Shown piece by piece: positions 9,133 through 18,198 of a stretch of DNA of 64,000 nt. The stretch comes from Marinobacterium litorale DSM 23545 (lineage in GTDB: Bacteria > Pseudomonadota > Gammaproteobacteria > Pseudomonadales > Balneatricaceae), in the NCBI RefSeq assembly GCF_000428985.1, contig NZ_AUAZ01000003.1, forward strand, positions 239,324-303,323, read 5' to 3'. Both the position numbers and the translations under genes were made by a program. How positions within the stretch are numbered: the stretch's first letter is position 1; every line of letters starts with the position of its first letter. Below the pieces are notes generated by a model. The model saw nothing but the letters and a program-made list of their open reading frames with translations. It was not told the origin of the DNA and made no database searches.

Positions 9133-9216
9133 GCGGGTCGCCGGCTTGCGACGCAGACTCATCAGCCAGCATCCGAGTGCGGCAGCAGAGAGCGTCAGTA
9201 TCACGACTTCAGTCAT
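9118..9216 (-). CDS. Possible 32-residue single-pass membrane mini-protein
   Basis: An ATG frame of 33 codons lies 79 bases downstream of hpt on the same strand. The product has one hydrophobic stretch (about residues 4-21) followed by a strongly basic tail with RRK, TRR and QQR. By the positive-inside rule it would sit with its C-terminus in the cytoplasm. A weak CAGG ribosome site lies upstream. The stop codon falls inside a GC-rich hairpin shared with the end of the parA region. I do not recognise a family, and chance is possible. Confidence 0.35.
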   Translation of the reverse strand: MTEVVILTLSAAALGCWLMSLRRKPATRRQQR

Positions 9217-9295
9217 GCTTAACCTGTCATTGGTTGGGGTTATTCGATTCTAGCGAAGATTTACTCGCTGGCAACCGAAAATTGACCACGTTTTT

Positions 9296-9856
9296 TCACA
9301 TCCCTTTGACCGCAAATATCCCCGGTGCGTTCCGCCAGTAACCCTGATAATCCATCCCGTATCCAAACAGGTAGCGGTCTTCCACTTCCAGCCCCACGTA
9401 ATCCGCTTTCAGGTCAGGGCGCGCCTTGCGATCATGGAGTTTATCGACCAGCACAGCGCACTGGACCTGAGAGGCTCCCTGCGCCTTGCAGTAGTCTATA
9501 ATAGCTGCCAGCGTGTGCCCCTCGTCGAGTATGTCGTCGATAATCAGGACCGGTCGGCCGGTAAACTCGACCATGGGCGGGACTTTCCACTCCAACTCAT
9601 GTCCGGAGGTAGTATTTCGGTAGCGGGTCGCGTGCAGGTAACTGGCTTCGAGCGGAAAATTCAGGCGTGGCAGAAGCTGTCCGGCGATCACCAGCCCGCC
9701 GTTCATGACGGTAAACACGACCGGGTCGGCATCAATCAGAGCATCCGTGATATCGCGGGCCATGCGGTCGATGGCCGTTCTGACTTCGTTTTCGCTGAAT
9801 AACAGGTCCGACTCCATGTAAACCTGCCGAATGTGCTCCAGATCGGTGCCGCTCAT
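9296..9856 (-). CDS. Hypoxanthine-guanine phosphoribosyltransferase
   Basis: Purine salvage enzyme converting hypoxanthine or guanine with PRPP to IMP or GMP. 186 residues. The PRPP-binding motif VLIIDDILDEGHTL lies in the second half. It is preceded by the FTVMNGGLVIAGQL loop and followed by the LVDKLHDRK purine-side segment. This is the longer gammaproteobacterial HGPRT type rather than the gpt-like enzyme. It is divergent from upp-uraA, which places purine and pyrimidine base salvage side by side. Confidence 0.93.
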   Translation of the reverse strand: MSGTDLEHIRQVYMESDLLFSENEVRTAIDRMARDITDALIDADPVVFTVMNGGLVIAGQLLPRLNFPLEASYLHATRYRNTTSGHELEWKVPPMVEFTGRPVLIIDDILDEGHTLAAIIDYCKAQGASQVQCAVLVDKLHDRKARPDLKADYVGLEVEDRYLFGYGMDYQGYWRNAPGIFAVKGM

Positions 9857-9924
9857 TGGGTATTTTGCTCCGCTCGCGTGTTAAATCGCTGAAAGCGCAA
9901 AACGATAAAGGGGATTTTTGTTGC

Positions 9925-9952
9925 CCGCAACCGTTTCGGGTGACAGAAACGG
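9925..9952. promoter_or_regulatory. PurR-like half-palindrome and 7-bp inverted repeat between hpt and upp
   Basis: GCAACCGTTT at 9927-9936 matches the conserved centre of the PurR operator (GCAAnCGnTT), but the outer positions match poorly. The arms ccgtttc and gaaacgg (9931-9937 and 9946-9952) also form a perfect inverted repeat. The place, between two divergent nucleobase-salvage units, would suit an operator. A chance match cannot be excluded. Confidence 0.3.
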
Positions 9953-10038
9953 CACTATTGGTTAGTCTTGCCGGTTAATTTTGATGAGTTGGTCAGTTTC
10001 TTGCGTGGCCGGGTGCGCCAAGAGTCAAAGAGGGGTTA

Positions 10039-10668
10039 ATGATGAGTGTACATGAGATCCGTCATCCGCTGGTTCGGCATAAATTGGGATTAATGCGATC
10101 GGTGGATCGGAGTACGCGAGGCTTTCGTCAGCTCGCCGGCGAGGTGGGTTGTTTGCTGACCTACGAAGCGACCAAGGATCTGGAGCTGGAGAGTTACGAG
10201 GTCGAAGGTTGGTGCGGTCCAATTCAGGCTGAGCGCATCAAGGGCAAGAAAATTACCGTTGTGCCGATCCTGCGTGCGGGGCTGGGCATGCTCGATGGTG
10301 TGCTGGAGCTGGTGCCCAGTGCCAAGATCTCGGTGGTGGGACTCTATCGCGATGAAGAAACGCTGGAACCGGTGGCCTATTTTGAAAAGCTGGCCAGCGA
10401 TATCGATGCGCGCATCTCGCTGATTGTGGATCCGATGCTGGCCACCGGTGGCTCGATGATCGCGACCATCGATACCCTGAAAAAGGCGGGTTGCACCACG
10501 ATCCGCGCACTGGTGCTTGTTGCGGCGCCTGAAGGGATCAAAAAGGTTCAGGCTGCACACCCCGATGTGGATATTTTCTGCGCCTCAATCGATGACCATC
10601 TGAACGAAAACGGCTACATCATCCCGGGTCTTGGGGATGCGGGCGATAAAATCTTCGGCACCCGCTGA
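10039..10668 (+). CDS. upp: Uracil phosphoribosyltransferase
   Basis: Salvages uracil with PRPP to UMP. 209 residues from the first of two adjacent ATGs; the second gives 208, the usual length, starting [19 protein letters not shown]. The PRPP-binding motif is [14 protein letters not shown]. The C-terminus has the uracil-binding region near [17 protein letters not shown]. An AGAGGGG ribosome site lies upstream. It is followed 27 bases later by uraA, the standard upp-uraA operon. Confidence 0.97.
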   Translation: MMSVHEIRHPLVRHKLGLMRSVDRSTRGFRQLAGEVGCLLTYEATKDLELESYEVEGWCGPIQAERIKGKKITVVPILRAGLGMLDGVLELVPSAKISVVGLYRDEETLEPVAYFEKLASDIDARISLIVDPMLATGGSMIATIDTLKKAGCTTIRALVLVAAPEGIKKVQAAHPDVDIFCASIDDHLNENGYIIPGLGDAGDKIFGTR

Positions 10669-10695
10669 TAGCCACTCTGAATGGAAAGGTGATTC

Positions 10696-12003
10696 ATGAC
10701 TGATACACAGTTGCAGGGCGACCCGGTCACGTCGGGCTGGCGCACAGTGGTCGCCGGGGCGCAGATGCTGTTTGTGGCGTTTGGTGCGCTGGTTCTGATG
10801 CCGCTGCTTACGGGGCTGGATCCGAGTGTCGCGCTGTTCACAGCCGGTATTGGCACACTGCTGTTCCACCTGGTCACCGGGTTGAGCGTACCGATCTTCC
10901 TGGCATCTTCGTTTGTTTTTATCGCACCGATCAGCTACAGCGCCCAGACGTGGGGTATTCCCGCGACCATGGGAGCGCTGATGGCAGCGGGCTTTGTTTA
11001 CATGTTTCTCGCGCTACTGGTTAAGCTGAAGGGGCCCGGTGTGATTCACCGTATTATGCCGCCGGTGGTAACCGGGCCGGTGATTATGATCATCGGGCTG
11101 GGGCTGGCGCCGATAGCGGTCAACATGGCCATGGGCAAAACCGGTGATGGCTCCGCCGAGCTCTTTCCGTACGGGGAGGCGCTGATCGTTTCAATGATCT
11201 CTCTGGCGACAACGCTGCTGGTTTCGGTATTCGGGCACGGTATCTTTCGCCTGTTACCGATCCTGTCCGGTGTTGTCGTCGGTTATATCGCCGCTTTTTT
11301 CATGGGAATGGTAGATCTGACGGTGGTGCGCGAAGCACCACTGGTGGCGCTGCCTAATTTCGTCACGCCCGAGCTGAACTGGCAGGCGATCCTGTTTATG
11401 ATTCCGGTGGCGATTGCGCCCGCTATCGAGCACGTGGGTGATGTTATCGCGATCGGCAATGTAACCGGCAAAGATTATATCCGCAGGCCGGGCCTGCAGC
11501 GCACGCTGTTTGGCGATGGGTTGGCCACCAGTGCGGCTGCGTTGTTCGGAGGTCCGCCCAATACCACCTACTCTGAGGTGACCGGCGCGGTCATGCTGAC
11601 CCGGGCATTCAATCCGGTGGTGATGCTTTGGGCAGCCGGCTTTGCCATACTGCTGGCGTTTGTGTCCAAGTTTGGCTCCTTTCTGCAGACCATTCCGTCA
11701 CCGGTGATGGGCGGTATCCTGATTCTCCTGTTCGGGTCTATCGCATCGGTGGGGCTGAATACCCTGGTCAAGGCGCAGGTGGATCTGGGTAAGCAGCGTA
11801 ATCTGGTGATTGTCGCGACAGTGCTGGTCTTTGGGATTGGCGGTATGGCAATCGGGGTGGGCGACCTGAACCTGCAGGGCGTGAGCCTGTGCGGTATTGT
11901 CGCGATTCTGCTGAATCTGGTTTTGCCCGGTGCAGACCCCTTGCCGGGTGACCTCCATGAAGAGGAGGCAGTGGTCGACGATATGGTCGAGCACAGTCGT
12001 TGA
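10696..12003 (+). CDS. uraA: Uracil permease, NCS2 family
   Basis: Proton-linked uracil importer of the inner membrane. 435 residues with about 14 hydrophobic segments. The substrate-site region around APAIEHVGDVIAIG and the following GGPPNTTYSE segment is characteristic of UraA rather than xanthine transporters. Its position directly after upp supports uracil as substrate: imported uracil is trapped as UMP. A strong terminator follows the stop. Confidence 0.95.
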   Translation: MTDTQLQGDPVTSGWRTVVAGAQMLFVAFGALVLMPLLTGLDPSVALFTAGIGTLLFHLVTGLSVPIFLASSFVFIAPISYSAQTWGIPATMGALMAAGFVYMFLALLVKLKGPGVIHRIMPPVVTGPVIMIIGLGLAPIAVNMAMGKTGDGSAELFPYGEALIVSMISLATTLLVSVFGHGIFRLLPILSGVVVGYIAAFFMGMVDLTVVREAPLVALPNFVTPELNWQAILFMIPVAIAPAIEHVGDVIAIGNVTGKDYIRRPGLQRTLFGDGLATSAAALFGGPPNTTYSEVTGAVMLTRAFNPVVMLWAAGFAILLAFVSKFGSFLQTIPSPVMGGILILLFGSIASVGLNTLVKAQVDLGKQRNLVIVATVLVFGIGGMAIGVGDLNLQGVSLCGIVAILLNLVLPGADPLPGDLHEEEAVVDDMVEHSR

Positions 12004-12019
12004 AACTTTGCTCAAGCAT

Positions 12020-12054
12020 AAAAAAGCCCGCCTCATTCGAGAGCGGGCTTTTTT
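12020..12054. terminator. Bidirectional rho-independent terminator between uraA and ppa
   Basis: The arms agcccgc and gcgggct are flanked by six A on the left and six T on the right. This arrangement suits termination of both the plus-strand upp-uraA transcript and the minus-strand ppa transcript, which converge here. Confidence 0.9.
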
Positions 12055-12067
12055 ACGTCAGTGAAGC

Positions 12068-12601
12068 TTACTTCTGAGCTTCGTAGGCAGCGACGGACTT
12101 GGTCACCGCTTCGCGTGCAGCGTCAGCGTTAGCCCAGCCCTCCACTTTAACCCACTTGCCTTTTTCCAGCTTCTTGTAGTTTTCGAAGAAGTGGGCGATC
12201 TGGTCCTTGGTCAGCTGAGGAATATCGTCCACGTCATGGATGTCGTTGTAGGCCTGGCTCAGTTTCTCGTGCGGCACGGCAACCAGTTTGGCGTCTTCGC
12301 CCGCTTCGTCGGTCATGTTCAGAATACCGACCGGGCGGCAGCGGATTACGGAGCCGGTCATCACCGGGTGCGGAGTCAGAACCAGCACGTCCAGCGGGTC
12401 GCCGTCGTCAGCCAGAGTGTTGTTCACGTAGCCGTAGTTGGCCGGGTAGAACATGGGAGCCGCCATGAAGCGGTCGACGAAAATCGCGTCCGCATCCTTG
12501 TCGATCTCGTATTTGACCGGGGAGCTCTCGGCCGGGATTTCGATGATCACGTAGAGGTCATTCGGCAGCTCTTTGCCGGCAGGCACTTTCGCAAAGCTCA
12601 T
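12068..12601 (-). CDS. ppa: Inorganic pyrophosphatase, family I
   Basis: Hydrolyses pyrophosphate released by biosynthesis, pulling those reactions forward. 177 residues, the usual length. The metal-binding motif is [30 protein letters not shown] precedes it, and a conserved [14 protein letters not shown] region lies near the C-terminus. It is a single gene between fbp and the uraA terminator. A perfect -10 hexamer lies upstream, within an inverted repeat (12642-12675). Confidence 0.97.
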   Translation of the reverse strand: MSFAKVPAGKELPNDLYVIIEIPAESSPVKYEIDKDADAIFVDRFMAAPMFYPANYGYVNNTLADDGDPLDVLVLTPHPVMTGSVIRCRPVGILNMTDEAGEDAKLVAVPHEKLSQAYNDIHDVDDIPQLTKDQIAHFFENYKKLEKGKWVKVEGWANADAAREAVTKSVAAYEAQK

Positions 12602-12641
12602 GCGTCTCTTCCTGTTAGTCGATTAAAGATCAGATCTGATT

Positions 12642-12675
12642 CCTGAGCGGCATTATAAGCAGTGGGCCGCTCAGG
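12642..12675 (-). promoter_or_regulatory. Inverted repeat enclosing a perfect -10 hexamer upstream of ppa
   Basis: Perfect 10-base arms cctgagcggc (12642-12651) and gccgctcagg (12666-12675) enclose 14 bases. Read on the minus strand, these contain TATAAT at 12657-12652, about 50 bases before the ppa start. No good -35 is visible. A 12-base perfect palindrome (atcagatctgat, 12629-12640) lies just downstream. It may be an operator of ppa or a hairpin at the end of fbp. Confidence 0.4.
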
Positions 12676-12687
12676 GATGAATAATAC

Positions 12688-13677
12688 TTACTGCTGAATT
12701 ATCGATGGTGTGTCCTGATGGTACTGCATCAGTGACTCCACCTCTTCCCGGGAGCCCAGGGCAACGGCAACGCGCTGGTGAATATTCTGAGGCTCGATAT
12801 CCATGATGTTGGTGTAGCAGGTGGTGGACAGGCCGCCGGCCTGTTCGATCAGCAGACTCATCGGGTTGCCCTCGTACATAAGGCGCAGCTTGCCCGGCTT
12901 ACGTGGGTCACGGGAATCCCACGGATAGGTGAAGATACCGCCGCGGGTCAGTACGCGATGGACTTCGGCGACCATCGATGCGATCCAGCGCATGTTGTAG
13001 TTTTTCTCGCGCGGGCCTTCGCTACCGGCAAGCAGGTCGCCGACATAGTTGCGCATGGCCGGTTCCCAGTGGCGGTGGTTCGACATGTTGATGGCGAACT
13101 CTTTGGTCGCGTGCGGAATCTGCACATTCTCGCGGGTGAGCAGGAAGTCGCCGGTGTGCGCGAGGGTGAACATGTTCACGCCCTGACCGGTGGTCAGCGC
13201 CAATACCGCGGAAGGGCCGTACAGAACGTAGCCCGATGCAACCTGTTTGCGGCCTGGTTGCAGGAATAGATCGACGCTGTCCGGCGCGTCGGTATCCGGG
13301 ACTTCCAGGATCGAGAAAATCGTACCCACGGATACGTTGATATCGATGTTGGAGGAGCCGTCCAGCGGGTCGAACGTAACCAGGAAGCGACCTTCCGGGT
13401 AGCCAAACACCGGATCATCCTCCTCTTCTGACGCTACGCCGCGCACCAGACGATTACCCAGCAGTACCTCTTTCAGGATGTCGTTGGAGATAACGTCCAG
13501 TTTTTTCTGGGTCTCACCCTGAATATTGGTGTCTTCGGTGGTGCCATGGATGCCTGCCAGTGCGCCTTCACGCAGCTGCAGGGCGATCTCCTTGCAGGCA
13601 ACCATCAGGATTTCAATCAGTTCGACCAGTTCGTTGTCGGTGTCGTGGTGTTTCAGGTAGGCGCTGAGAAGCTGCAT
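12688..13677 (-). CDS. fbp: Fructose-1,6-bisphosphatase class I
   Basis: Gluconeogenic enzyme removing the 1-phosphate of fructose 1,6-bisphosphate. 329 residues, close to E. coli Fbp (332). Metal-binding residues lie in SEEEDDPVF and in the DPLDGSSNIDINVSVGTIF signature. The C-terminal sugar-phosphate region includes YPWDSRDPRKPGKLRLMYE. It is transcribed alone, with a TATAAT-like -10 at 13727-13722 on the minus strand but no clear -35. Confidence 0.97.
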   Translation of the reverse strand: MQLLSAYLKHHDTDNELVELIEILMVACKEIALQLREGALAGIHGTTEDTNIQGETQKKLDVISNDILKEVLLGNRLVRGVASEEEDDPVFGYPEGRFLVTFDPLDGSSNIDINVSVGTIFSILEVPDTDAPDSVDLFLQPGRKQVASGYVLYGPSAVLALTTGQGVNMFTLAHTGDFLLTRENVQIPHATKEFAINMSNHRHWEPAMRNYVGDLLAGSEGPREKNYNMRWIASMVAEVHRVLTRGGIFTYPWDSRDPRKPGKLRLMYEGNPMSLLIEQAGGLSTTCYTNIMDIEPQNIHQRVAVALGSREEVESLMQYHQDTPSIIQQ

Positions 13678-13844
13678 TGGGTGATTTGACCTTTAGGGTT
13701 TGGCTCGAAATTGGCCGCTGAATTATACGTCAAGTGTCGCGCGCTTGCATGTTGCGGCGCATCGAAATTGCCGGGAGGGGCCTGTAGTTCGCAGCTGGAG
13801 TTAAAGAGGTTATCATGCCTCCATCCAACAGGGGGGAGATCTGC

Positions 13845-15221
13845 GTGCATATCCATATTTTAGGGATCTGTGGCACTTTTATGGGCTCGCTGGCACTGCT
13901 GGCCCGGGAGCTGGGCCATCGGGTGACCGGGTCGGACGCCAATGTATATCCGCCGATGAGTACGCAGCTTGAGCGAGCCGGCATTGCGTTGTGGGAGGGC
14001 TACGACCCCGCACAGCTGGAGCCGGTGCCGGATCTGGTTATCATCGGTAACGCCATGACCCGGGGTAATCCCTGTGTTGAGGCGGTGCTGGAGCGAGGTT
14101 TGAAGTACACCTCGGGCCCTCAGTGGTTGCACGACGAAGTGTTGCAGGAGCGCTGGGTGCTTGCCGTGGCCGGGACCCACGGCAAGACCACGACCGCCAG
14201 TATGCTGGCCTGGGTGCTTGAGTATGCCAACCTGACGCCGGGTTTTCTGATCGGCGGCGCCCCCAACAATTTTGAGTACTCGGCTCGCCTGGGCAATACG
14301 CCGTTCTTCGTGATCGAGGCGGATGAGTACGACACCGCTTTTTTTGATAAGCGCTCCAAATTTGTTCATTACTGCCCCCGGACACTGGTCTTGAACAACC
14401 TGGAGTTTGATCATGCCGATATATTCCCGGATCTGGCGTCGATTCAGCGTCAGTTTCATCATTTGATCCGTACGGTACCCAGTGGTGGGCAGGTGATTCT
14501 CCCGGCTGGAGATGTCGCACTGGAAACGGTGATGGAGATGGGATGCTGGAGCGAGGTGCTACGCAGCGGTGATGGCAGCAACTGGCGGGTCCGGTTGGTA
14601 AAGGGCGATGGCAGTGAGTTCGCCGTTTTACAAAATGATCGTGAAGTCGCGCGCATCAGTTGGTCGCTCACGGGTGCACATAATGTCACCAACGGGCTGC
14701 ATGCGCTGCTGGCCGCCCGGCATGTGGGTGTAACCCCGGAACACAGTGCTGCGGCGCTCTCCGGTTTCGGTGGGGTCAAGCGTCGGATGGAGCTGCTGGG
14801 TCAGGCTGACGGGGTCTGGGTATACGACGATTTTGCCCACCATCCTACCGCGATTGCGACGACGCTGCAGGGGTTGCGGGCACGTATCGGTGATGCGCCG
14901 CTGGTGGCGGTTATCGAGCCGCGCTCCAATACCATGCGTCTGGGCAGTCATCGTGATGCACTTGCGCCCTCAACGGCGGAGGCCGATCGGGTGTTCTGGT
15001 ATCAACCCGCCGATCTGGACTGGTCGCTGGACTCTGTTGTCGCGCAAAGTATCGTGCCTGCCTCTTTGGTCAGGGATATCGATCAGCTGGTTCAGATGTT
15101 GGTGGATGAAGTCGCTCCGGGGGCACATCTGGTGATCATGAGTAACGGCGGCTTTGGCGGCATTCACGGCAAATTGATTGAACGTCTGGAAAAGCGGGGT
15201 AGCCATGGCGGAGCAGTTTGA
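13845..15221 (+). CDS. mpl: UDP-MurNAc:L-Ala-gamma-D-Glu-meso-DAP ligase (peptidoglycan recycling)
   Basis: Attaches recycled murein tripeptide to UDP-MurNAc in the cytoplasm. I chose the GTG at 13845 because it has a GGGGGAG ribosome site six bases upstream and gives the family N-terminus VHIHILGICGTFMGSLA. This yields 458 residues against 457 in E. coli. An ATG at 13815 would add ten unrelated residues. The ATP loop is AGTHGKTTTASM, and Mur-ligase motifs FVIEADEYDTAF and LNNLEFDHAD follow. Its end overlaps ubiX by 17 bases. Confidence 0.95.
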   Translation: MHIHILGICGTFMGSLALLARELGHRVTGSDANVYPPMSTQLERAGIALWEGYDPAQLEPVPDLVIIGNAMTRGNPCVEAVLERGLKYTSGPQWLHDEVLQERWVLAVAGTHGKTTTASMLAWVLEYANLTPGFLIGGAPNNFEYSARLGNTPFFVIEADEYDTAFFDKRSKFVHYCPRTLVLNNLEFDHADIFPDLASIQRQFHHLIRTVPSGGQVILPAGDVALETVMEMGCWSEVLRSGDGSNWRVRLVKGDGSEFAVLQNDREVARISWSLTGAHNVTNGLHALLAARHVGVTPEHSAAALSGFGGVKRRMELLGQADGVWVYDDFAHHPTAIATTLQGLRARIGDAPLVAVIEPRSNTMRLGSHRDALAPSTAEADRVFWYQPADLDWSLDSVVAQSIVPASLVRDIDQLVQMLVDEVAPGAHLVIMSNGGFGGIHGKLIERLEKRGSHGGAV

Positions 15222-15828
15222 GCGGCGTGTCACGGTGGCGATTACCGGTGCATCCGGTGCGCAATACGGTTTACGTCTGGTGGAGTGCCTGGTGCAGCAG
15301 AATGTGCAGGTTCTGCTGATGATCTCGCGCGCCGCTCAGGTGGTTATAGCCACCGAAACGGATGTTCAGCTCCCCGGCCAAACCGATGCCCAGGCAGATT
15401 ATCTGAGTCAGTGTTTTGGTGCCCGCGAAGGGCAGATCCGTGTTTTTGGGCGAGAGCAATGGATGGCTCCGGTGGCGTCAGGATCTGGCGCACCGTCCAC
15501 TATGGTAGTGTGTCCCTGCAGCACCGGGACCCTGTCTGCCATAGCCTGCGGTGCCAGCAATAATCTGATAGAGCGCGCCGCGGATGTGGCGCTCAAAGAG
15601 CGCAGGCAGCTGATTCTGGTCCCGCGCGAAGCGCCGTACTCCGAGATTCACCTGGAACATATGCTTAAGCTCACCCGCATGGGTGCGGTGATTATTCCGG
15701 CCAGTCCCGGCTTTTACCAGAAGCCGACCACCGTGGAGCAGATGGTGGATTTTATCGTGGCGCGGATTCTATCCCAGATCGGGATTGAGCAGACGATGGT
15801 ACCGCGCTGGGGGGAGGCGCTTCTGTAA
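15205..15828 (+). CDS. ubiX: Flavin prenyltransferase UbiX
   Basis: Makes prenylated FMN, the cofactor of the UbiD decarboxylase in ubiquinone synthesis. The ATG at 15205 gives 207 residues; an upstream in-frame ATG at 15178 lies inside mpl and adds only unrelated residues. The FMN-binding motif VAITGASGAQYGLRLVE opens the protein. CPCSTGTLSAIACGASNNLIERAADV and VPREAPYSEIHLEHMLKL follow, all diagnostic. Overlap with mpl implies coupled translation. Confidence 0.95.
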   Translation: MAEQFERRVTVAITGASGAQYGLRLVECLVQQNVQVLLMISRAAQVVIATETDVQLPGQTDAQADYLSQCFGAREGQIRVFGREQWMAPVASGSGAPSTMVVCPCSTGTLSAIACGASNNLIERAADVALKERRQLILVPREAPYSEIHLEHMLKLTRMGAVIIPASPGFYQKPTTVEQMVDFIVARILSQIGIEQTMVPRWGEALL

Positions 15829-15915
15829 GAGGAGGCTGTCTCGAACAGTCCCTGGCTTGATGAACGCGGTGGTGCGGTTACAATGTGGCCGCACTTCCTT
15901 TTGATGGTATTCCCG

Positions 15916-16602
15916 ATGTCCCGAATCCTCGCGCTGGATACATCCACCGATGCCTGCTCCGTGGCGTTGCAGCTGGATGGTACGATTCTCCAAGAAACCC
16001 GGGTGGAGCCGCGCCGCCATACCCATCTTTTGTTGCCAATGATTGAGCAGCTTTTGGCCGAGGCCGGTGTTACGCTGCGTTCACTCGATGCGATCGCTTT
16101 TGGCCGTGGCCCTGGCTCCTTTGCCGGCATCCGTATTGCCACTGGCGCCGCTCAGGGGCTGGCGCTTGGGAGTGAGCTTCCTCTATTACCGGTCTCCACA
16201 CTGGCTGCCATGGCGCTGGAAGCCAAGCAGCGGATGCCTGAGGCGCAACAGGTCGCGACGGCGCTGGATGCGCGGATGGATGAGATCTACTGGGGGGCGT
16301 TCGATCTCACCGGTGTGCTGCCTGAGGCGTTGATGGCGGAGTCGGTTCGTGCACCGGAGCAGGCTGAGCTGCCGGCAGATTCGGCCTGGATTGGTGTGGG
16401 CAGTGGCTGGCGCTACCGGGAGCAAATGCCGTCGAAGGTACAGCAGCTGATCCAGTCTCCAGAGTTTGATCTCTATCCGCGCGCGGAGGCGATGCTGCCA
16501 CTGGCTCAGGCGTTGCTCGATCAAGGGGGCGCCCTGGACCCGGCTGAAGCGACGCCGGTGTACCTGCGCGAAGGTAGCTGGAAGAAGAAGGATCAGCAGT
16601 GA
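15916..16602 (+). CDS. tsaB: tRNA t6A37 threonylcarbamoyladenosine biosynthesis protein TsaB
   Basis: Partner of TsaD and TsaE in forming N6-threonylcarbamoyladenosine at tRNA position 37. The ATG at 15916 gives 228 residues starting MSRILALDTSTDACSVAL, the family N-terminus; the upstream ATG at 15883 adds an unrelated leader. The ASKHA-fold segments are GRGPGSFAGIRIATGAAQGLA and TALDARMDEIYWGAF. It ends with a four-base overlap into uppP. Confidence 0.95.
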   Translation: MSRILALDTSTDACSVALQLDGTILQETRVEPRRHTHLLLPMIEQLLAEAGVTLRSLDAIAFGRGPGSFAGIRIATGAAQGLALGSELPLLPVSTLAAMALEAKQRMPEAQQVATALDARMDEIYWGAFDLTGVLPEALMAESVRAPEQAELPADSAWIGVGSGWRYREQMPSKVQQLIQSPEFDLYPRAEAMLPLAQALLDQGGALDPAEATPVYLREGSWKKKDQQ

Positions 16603-17408
16603 CGCTCAGTGACTGGATCCATATCGTTCTACTTGCCCTGATCCAGGGAATCACCGAATTTTTGCCGATCTCCAGCTCAGCCCACCTGATTTTGCCATCT
16701 CAGTTACTGGGTTGGCCTGACCAGGGTTTGGCTTTCGATGTGGGTGTCCACGTGGGTACGCTGGTGGCGGTGATTGCCTATTTTCGTCAGGATCTGTGGC
16801 GTATGACGCTGTCCACGCTGGCGTCCTTGGGCGGCAATCACAGCCGTGATTCGAAACTGGGTTGGCTGGTGGTGTTGGCTACGTTACCGGCGGTGGTTGT
16901 GGGCGGGCTGTTCGGTAGCCTGGTCGACGAATACGGGCGGTCGATACTGGTAATCGCCGCGACGACGCTGATTTTTGGCGCCCTGCTCGGTGTGGCGGAT
17001 CGTCGAGGGGCCCGCGATAAAACCCTTGCCCGACTCGATATGCGTCAGGCGGGGATTATCGGATTGGCCCAGGCGGTGGCGCTGATTCCCGGAACTTCGC
17101 GCTCCGGCATCACGATTACCGCAGCGCTGATGCTGGGGTTCGAACGTCAGGCTGCTGCCCGTTTCTCCTTTCTGCTCTCAGTACCTATCATTTTGGCTGC
17201 CGGTTCACTTAAGACCCTGGAGTTGGTGCAGGCCGGGGCTCAGGCGCAATGGCTTTCCCTCGGTGTCGGTGCTTTGCTGGCTGCGCTCAGTGCGTTCGCC
17301 TGTATTGCGCTGTTCCTGCGTTGGCTGGACCGGATCGGCATGATGCCGTTTGTAATATACCGCCTGGTGCTGGGGCTGGTTCTGCTGGGGGTCTGGTTTG
17401 CTCAGTAA
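16599..17408 (+). CDS. uppP: Undecaprenyl-diphosphatase UppP (BacA)
   Basis: Integral membrane phosphatase that recycles undecaprenyl pyrophosphate, the lipid carrier of cell-wall synthesis; extra copies give bacitracin resistance. 269 residues with about eight membrane segments. The two active-site motifs are [18 protein letters not shown] near the N-terminus and [10 protein letters not shown] in the middle. It starts at GTG in a GTGA overlap with the tsaB stop. Together with mpl this links two envelope recycling steps in one operon. Confidence 0.95.
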   Translation: MTLSDWIHIVLLALIQGITEFLPISSSAHLILPSQLLGWPDQGLAFDVGVHVGTLVAVIAYFRQDLWRMTLSTLASLGGNHSRDSKLGWLVVLATLPAVVVGGLFGSLVDEYGRSILVIAATTLIFGALLGVADRRGARDKTLARLDMRQAGIIGLAQAVALIPGTSRSGITITAALMLGFERQAAARFSFLLSVPIILAAGSLKTLELVQAGAQAQWLSLGVGALLAALSAFACIALFLRWLDRIGMMPFVIYRLVLGLVLLGVWFAQ

Positions 17409-18198
17409 TGAAAGTCGAATCCAGGTTGCGGCTCTGGATGTTGATCACGAGGCGCAGGCTCAGGCGTTGGCCCATGAGTTGCGACTGGCGTTTGACCCAT
17501 CCCCTGATCTGGAATCGACCGCGACCGATTTTTACCTGTTGGTGGGCGACGAAGGCCTTGCTCTGCAAGAGACGGGACGCAAGCGTCCAGGGGCGATTAT
17601 GGCCGACTTCGTGACCGGGGCCGTAGCGCACCGGCGTCAGTTTGGCGGCGGTAAGGGGCAGATGATCGCTAAAGCCTGTGGCATAAAGGGGTCGCTTCGG
17701 CCCCGTATCGCTGATGTCACCGCGGGGCTCGGGCGCGACGCCTTTGTGCTCGCCTCGCTGGGCTGTCAGGTTCAGATGGTTGAGCGTTCCGCCATCGTAC
17801 ATGCACTGCTTGCCGATGGCCTGATGCGGGCACACCAGCATCCTGAAGTGGCAGAGATCGTAAGTCGGATGGCGTTGTTTTCCGGCGATGCCCGTCACTG
17901 GTTGCGCTCGCTGCCGGACCGGGATCGCCCGCAGGTGATCCATCTGGACCCCATGTTTCCCCACTCCGATAAGAGTGCCCAGGTTAAAAAAGAGATGCTG
18001 GCGTTCCGTTCCGTGGTGGGTGCGGATGAGGATGCGGCGGAGCTACTGGCTGTAGCGCTGGAGGTGGCCCAGTGTCGGGTGGTGGTCAAAAGACCGCGTA
18101 AGGCGCCGGATATTGCAGGCCCCGTCCCCTCATATCGTCTGGAGGGTAAATCCGGGCGTTACGACATTTATGCGTTGCGTCGGCTGGAGGCCGACTGA
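17398..18198 (+). CDS. rsmJ: 16S rRNA (guanine1516-N2)-methyltransferase RsmJ
   Basis: Methylates G1516 of 16S rRNA with S-adenosylmethionine. 266 residues from a TTG that overlaps the uppP end by 11 bases. No ATG or GTG nearby gives a complete N-terminal domain. Diagnostic segments are [20 protein letters not shown], the SAM motif [16 protein letters not shown], and the catalytic [13 protein letters not shown]. Its last 31 bases overlap the end of the convergent plsB gene. Confidence 0.93.
   Translation: MLSNESRIQVAALDVDHEAQAQALAHELRLAFDPSPDLESTATDFYLLVGDEGLALQETGRKRPGAIMADFVTGAVAHRRQFGGGKGQMIAKACGIKGSLRPRIADVTAGLGRDAFVLASLGCQVQMVERSAIVHALLADGLMRAHQHPEVAEIVSRMALFSGDARHWLRSLPDRDRPQVIHLDPMFPHSDKSAQVKKEMLAFRSVVGADEDAAELLAVALEVAQCRVVVKRPRKAPDIAGPVPSYRLEGKSGRYDIYALRRLEAD

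Noticed and set aside
13815-13844. Upstream ATG start for mpl
   Set aside because: It adds ten residues foreign to the family, and the GTG at 13845 has a strong, well-spaced ribosome site.
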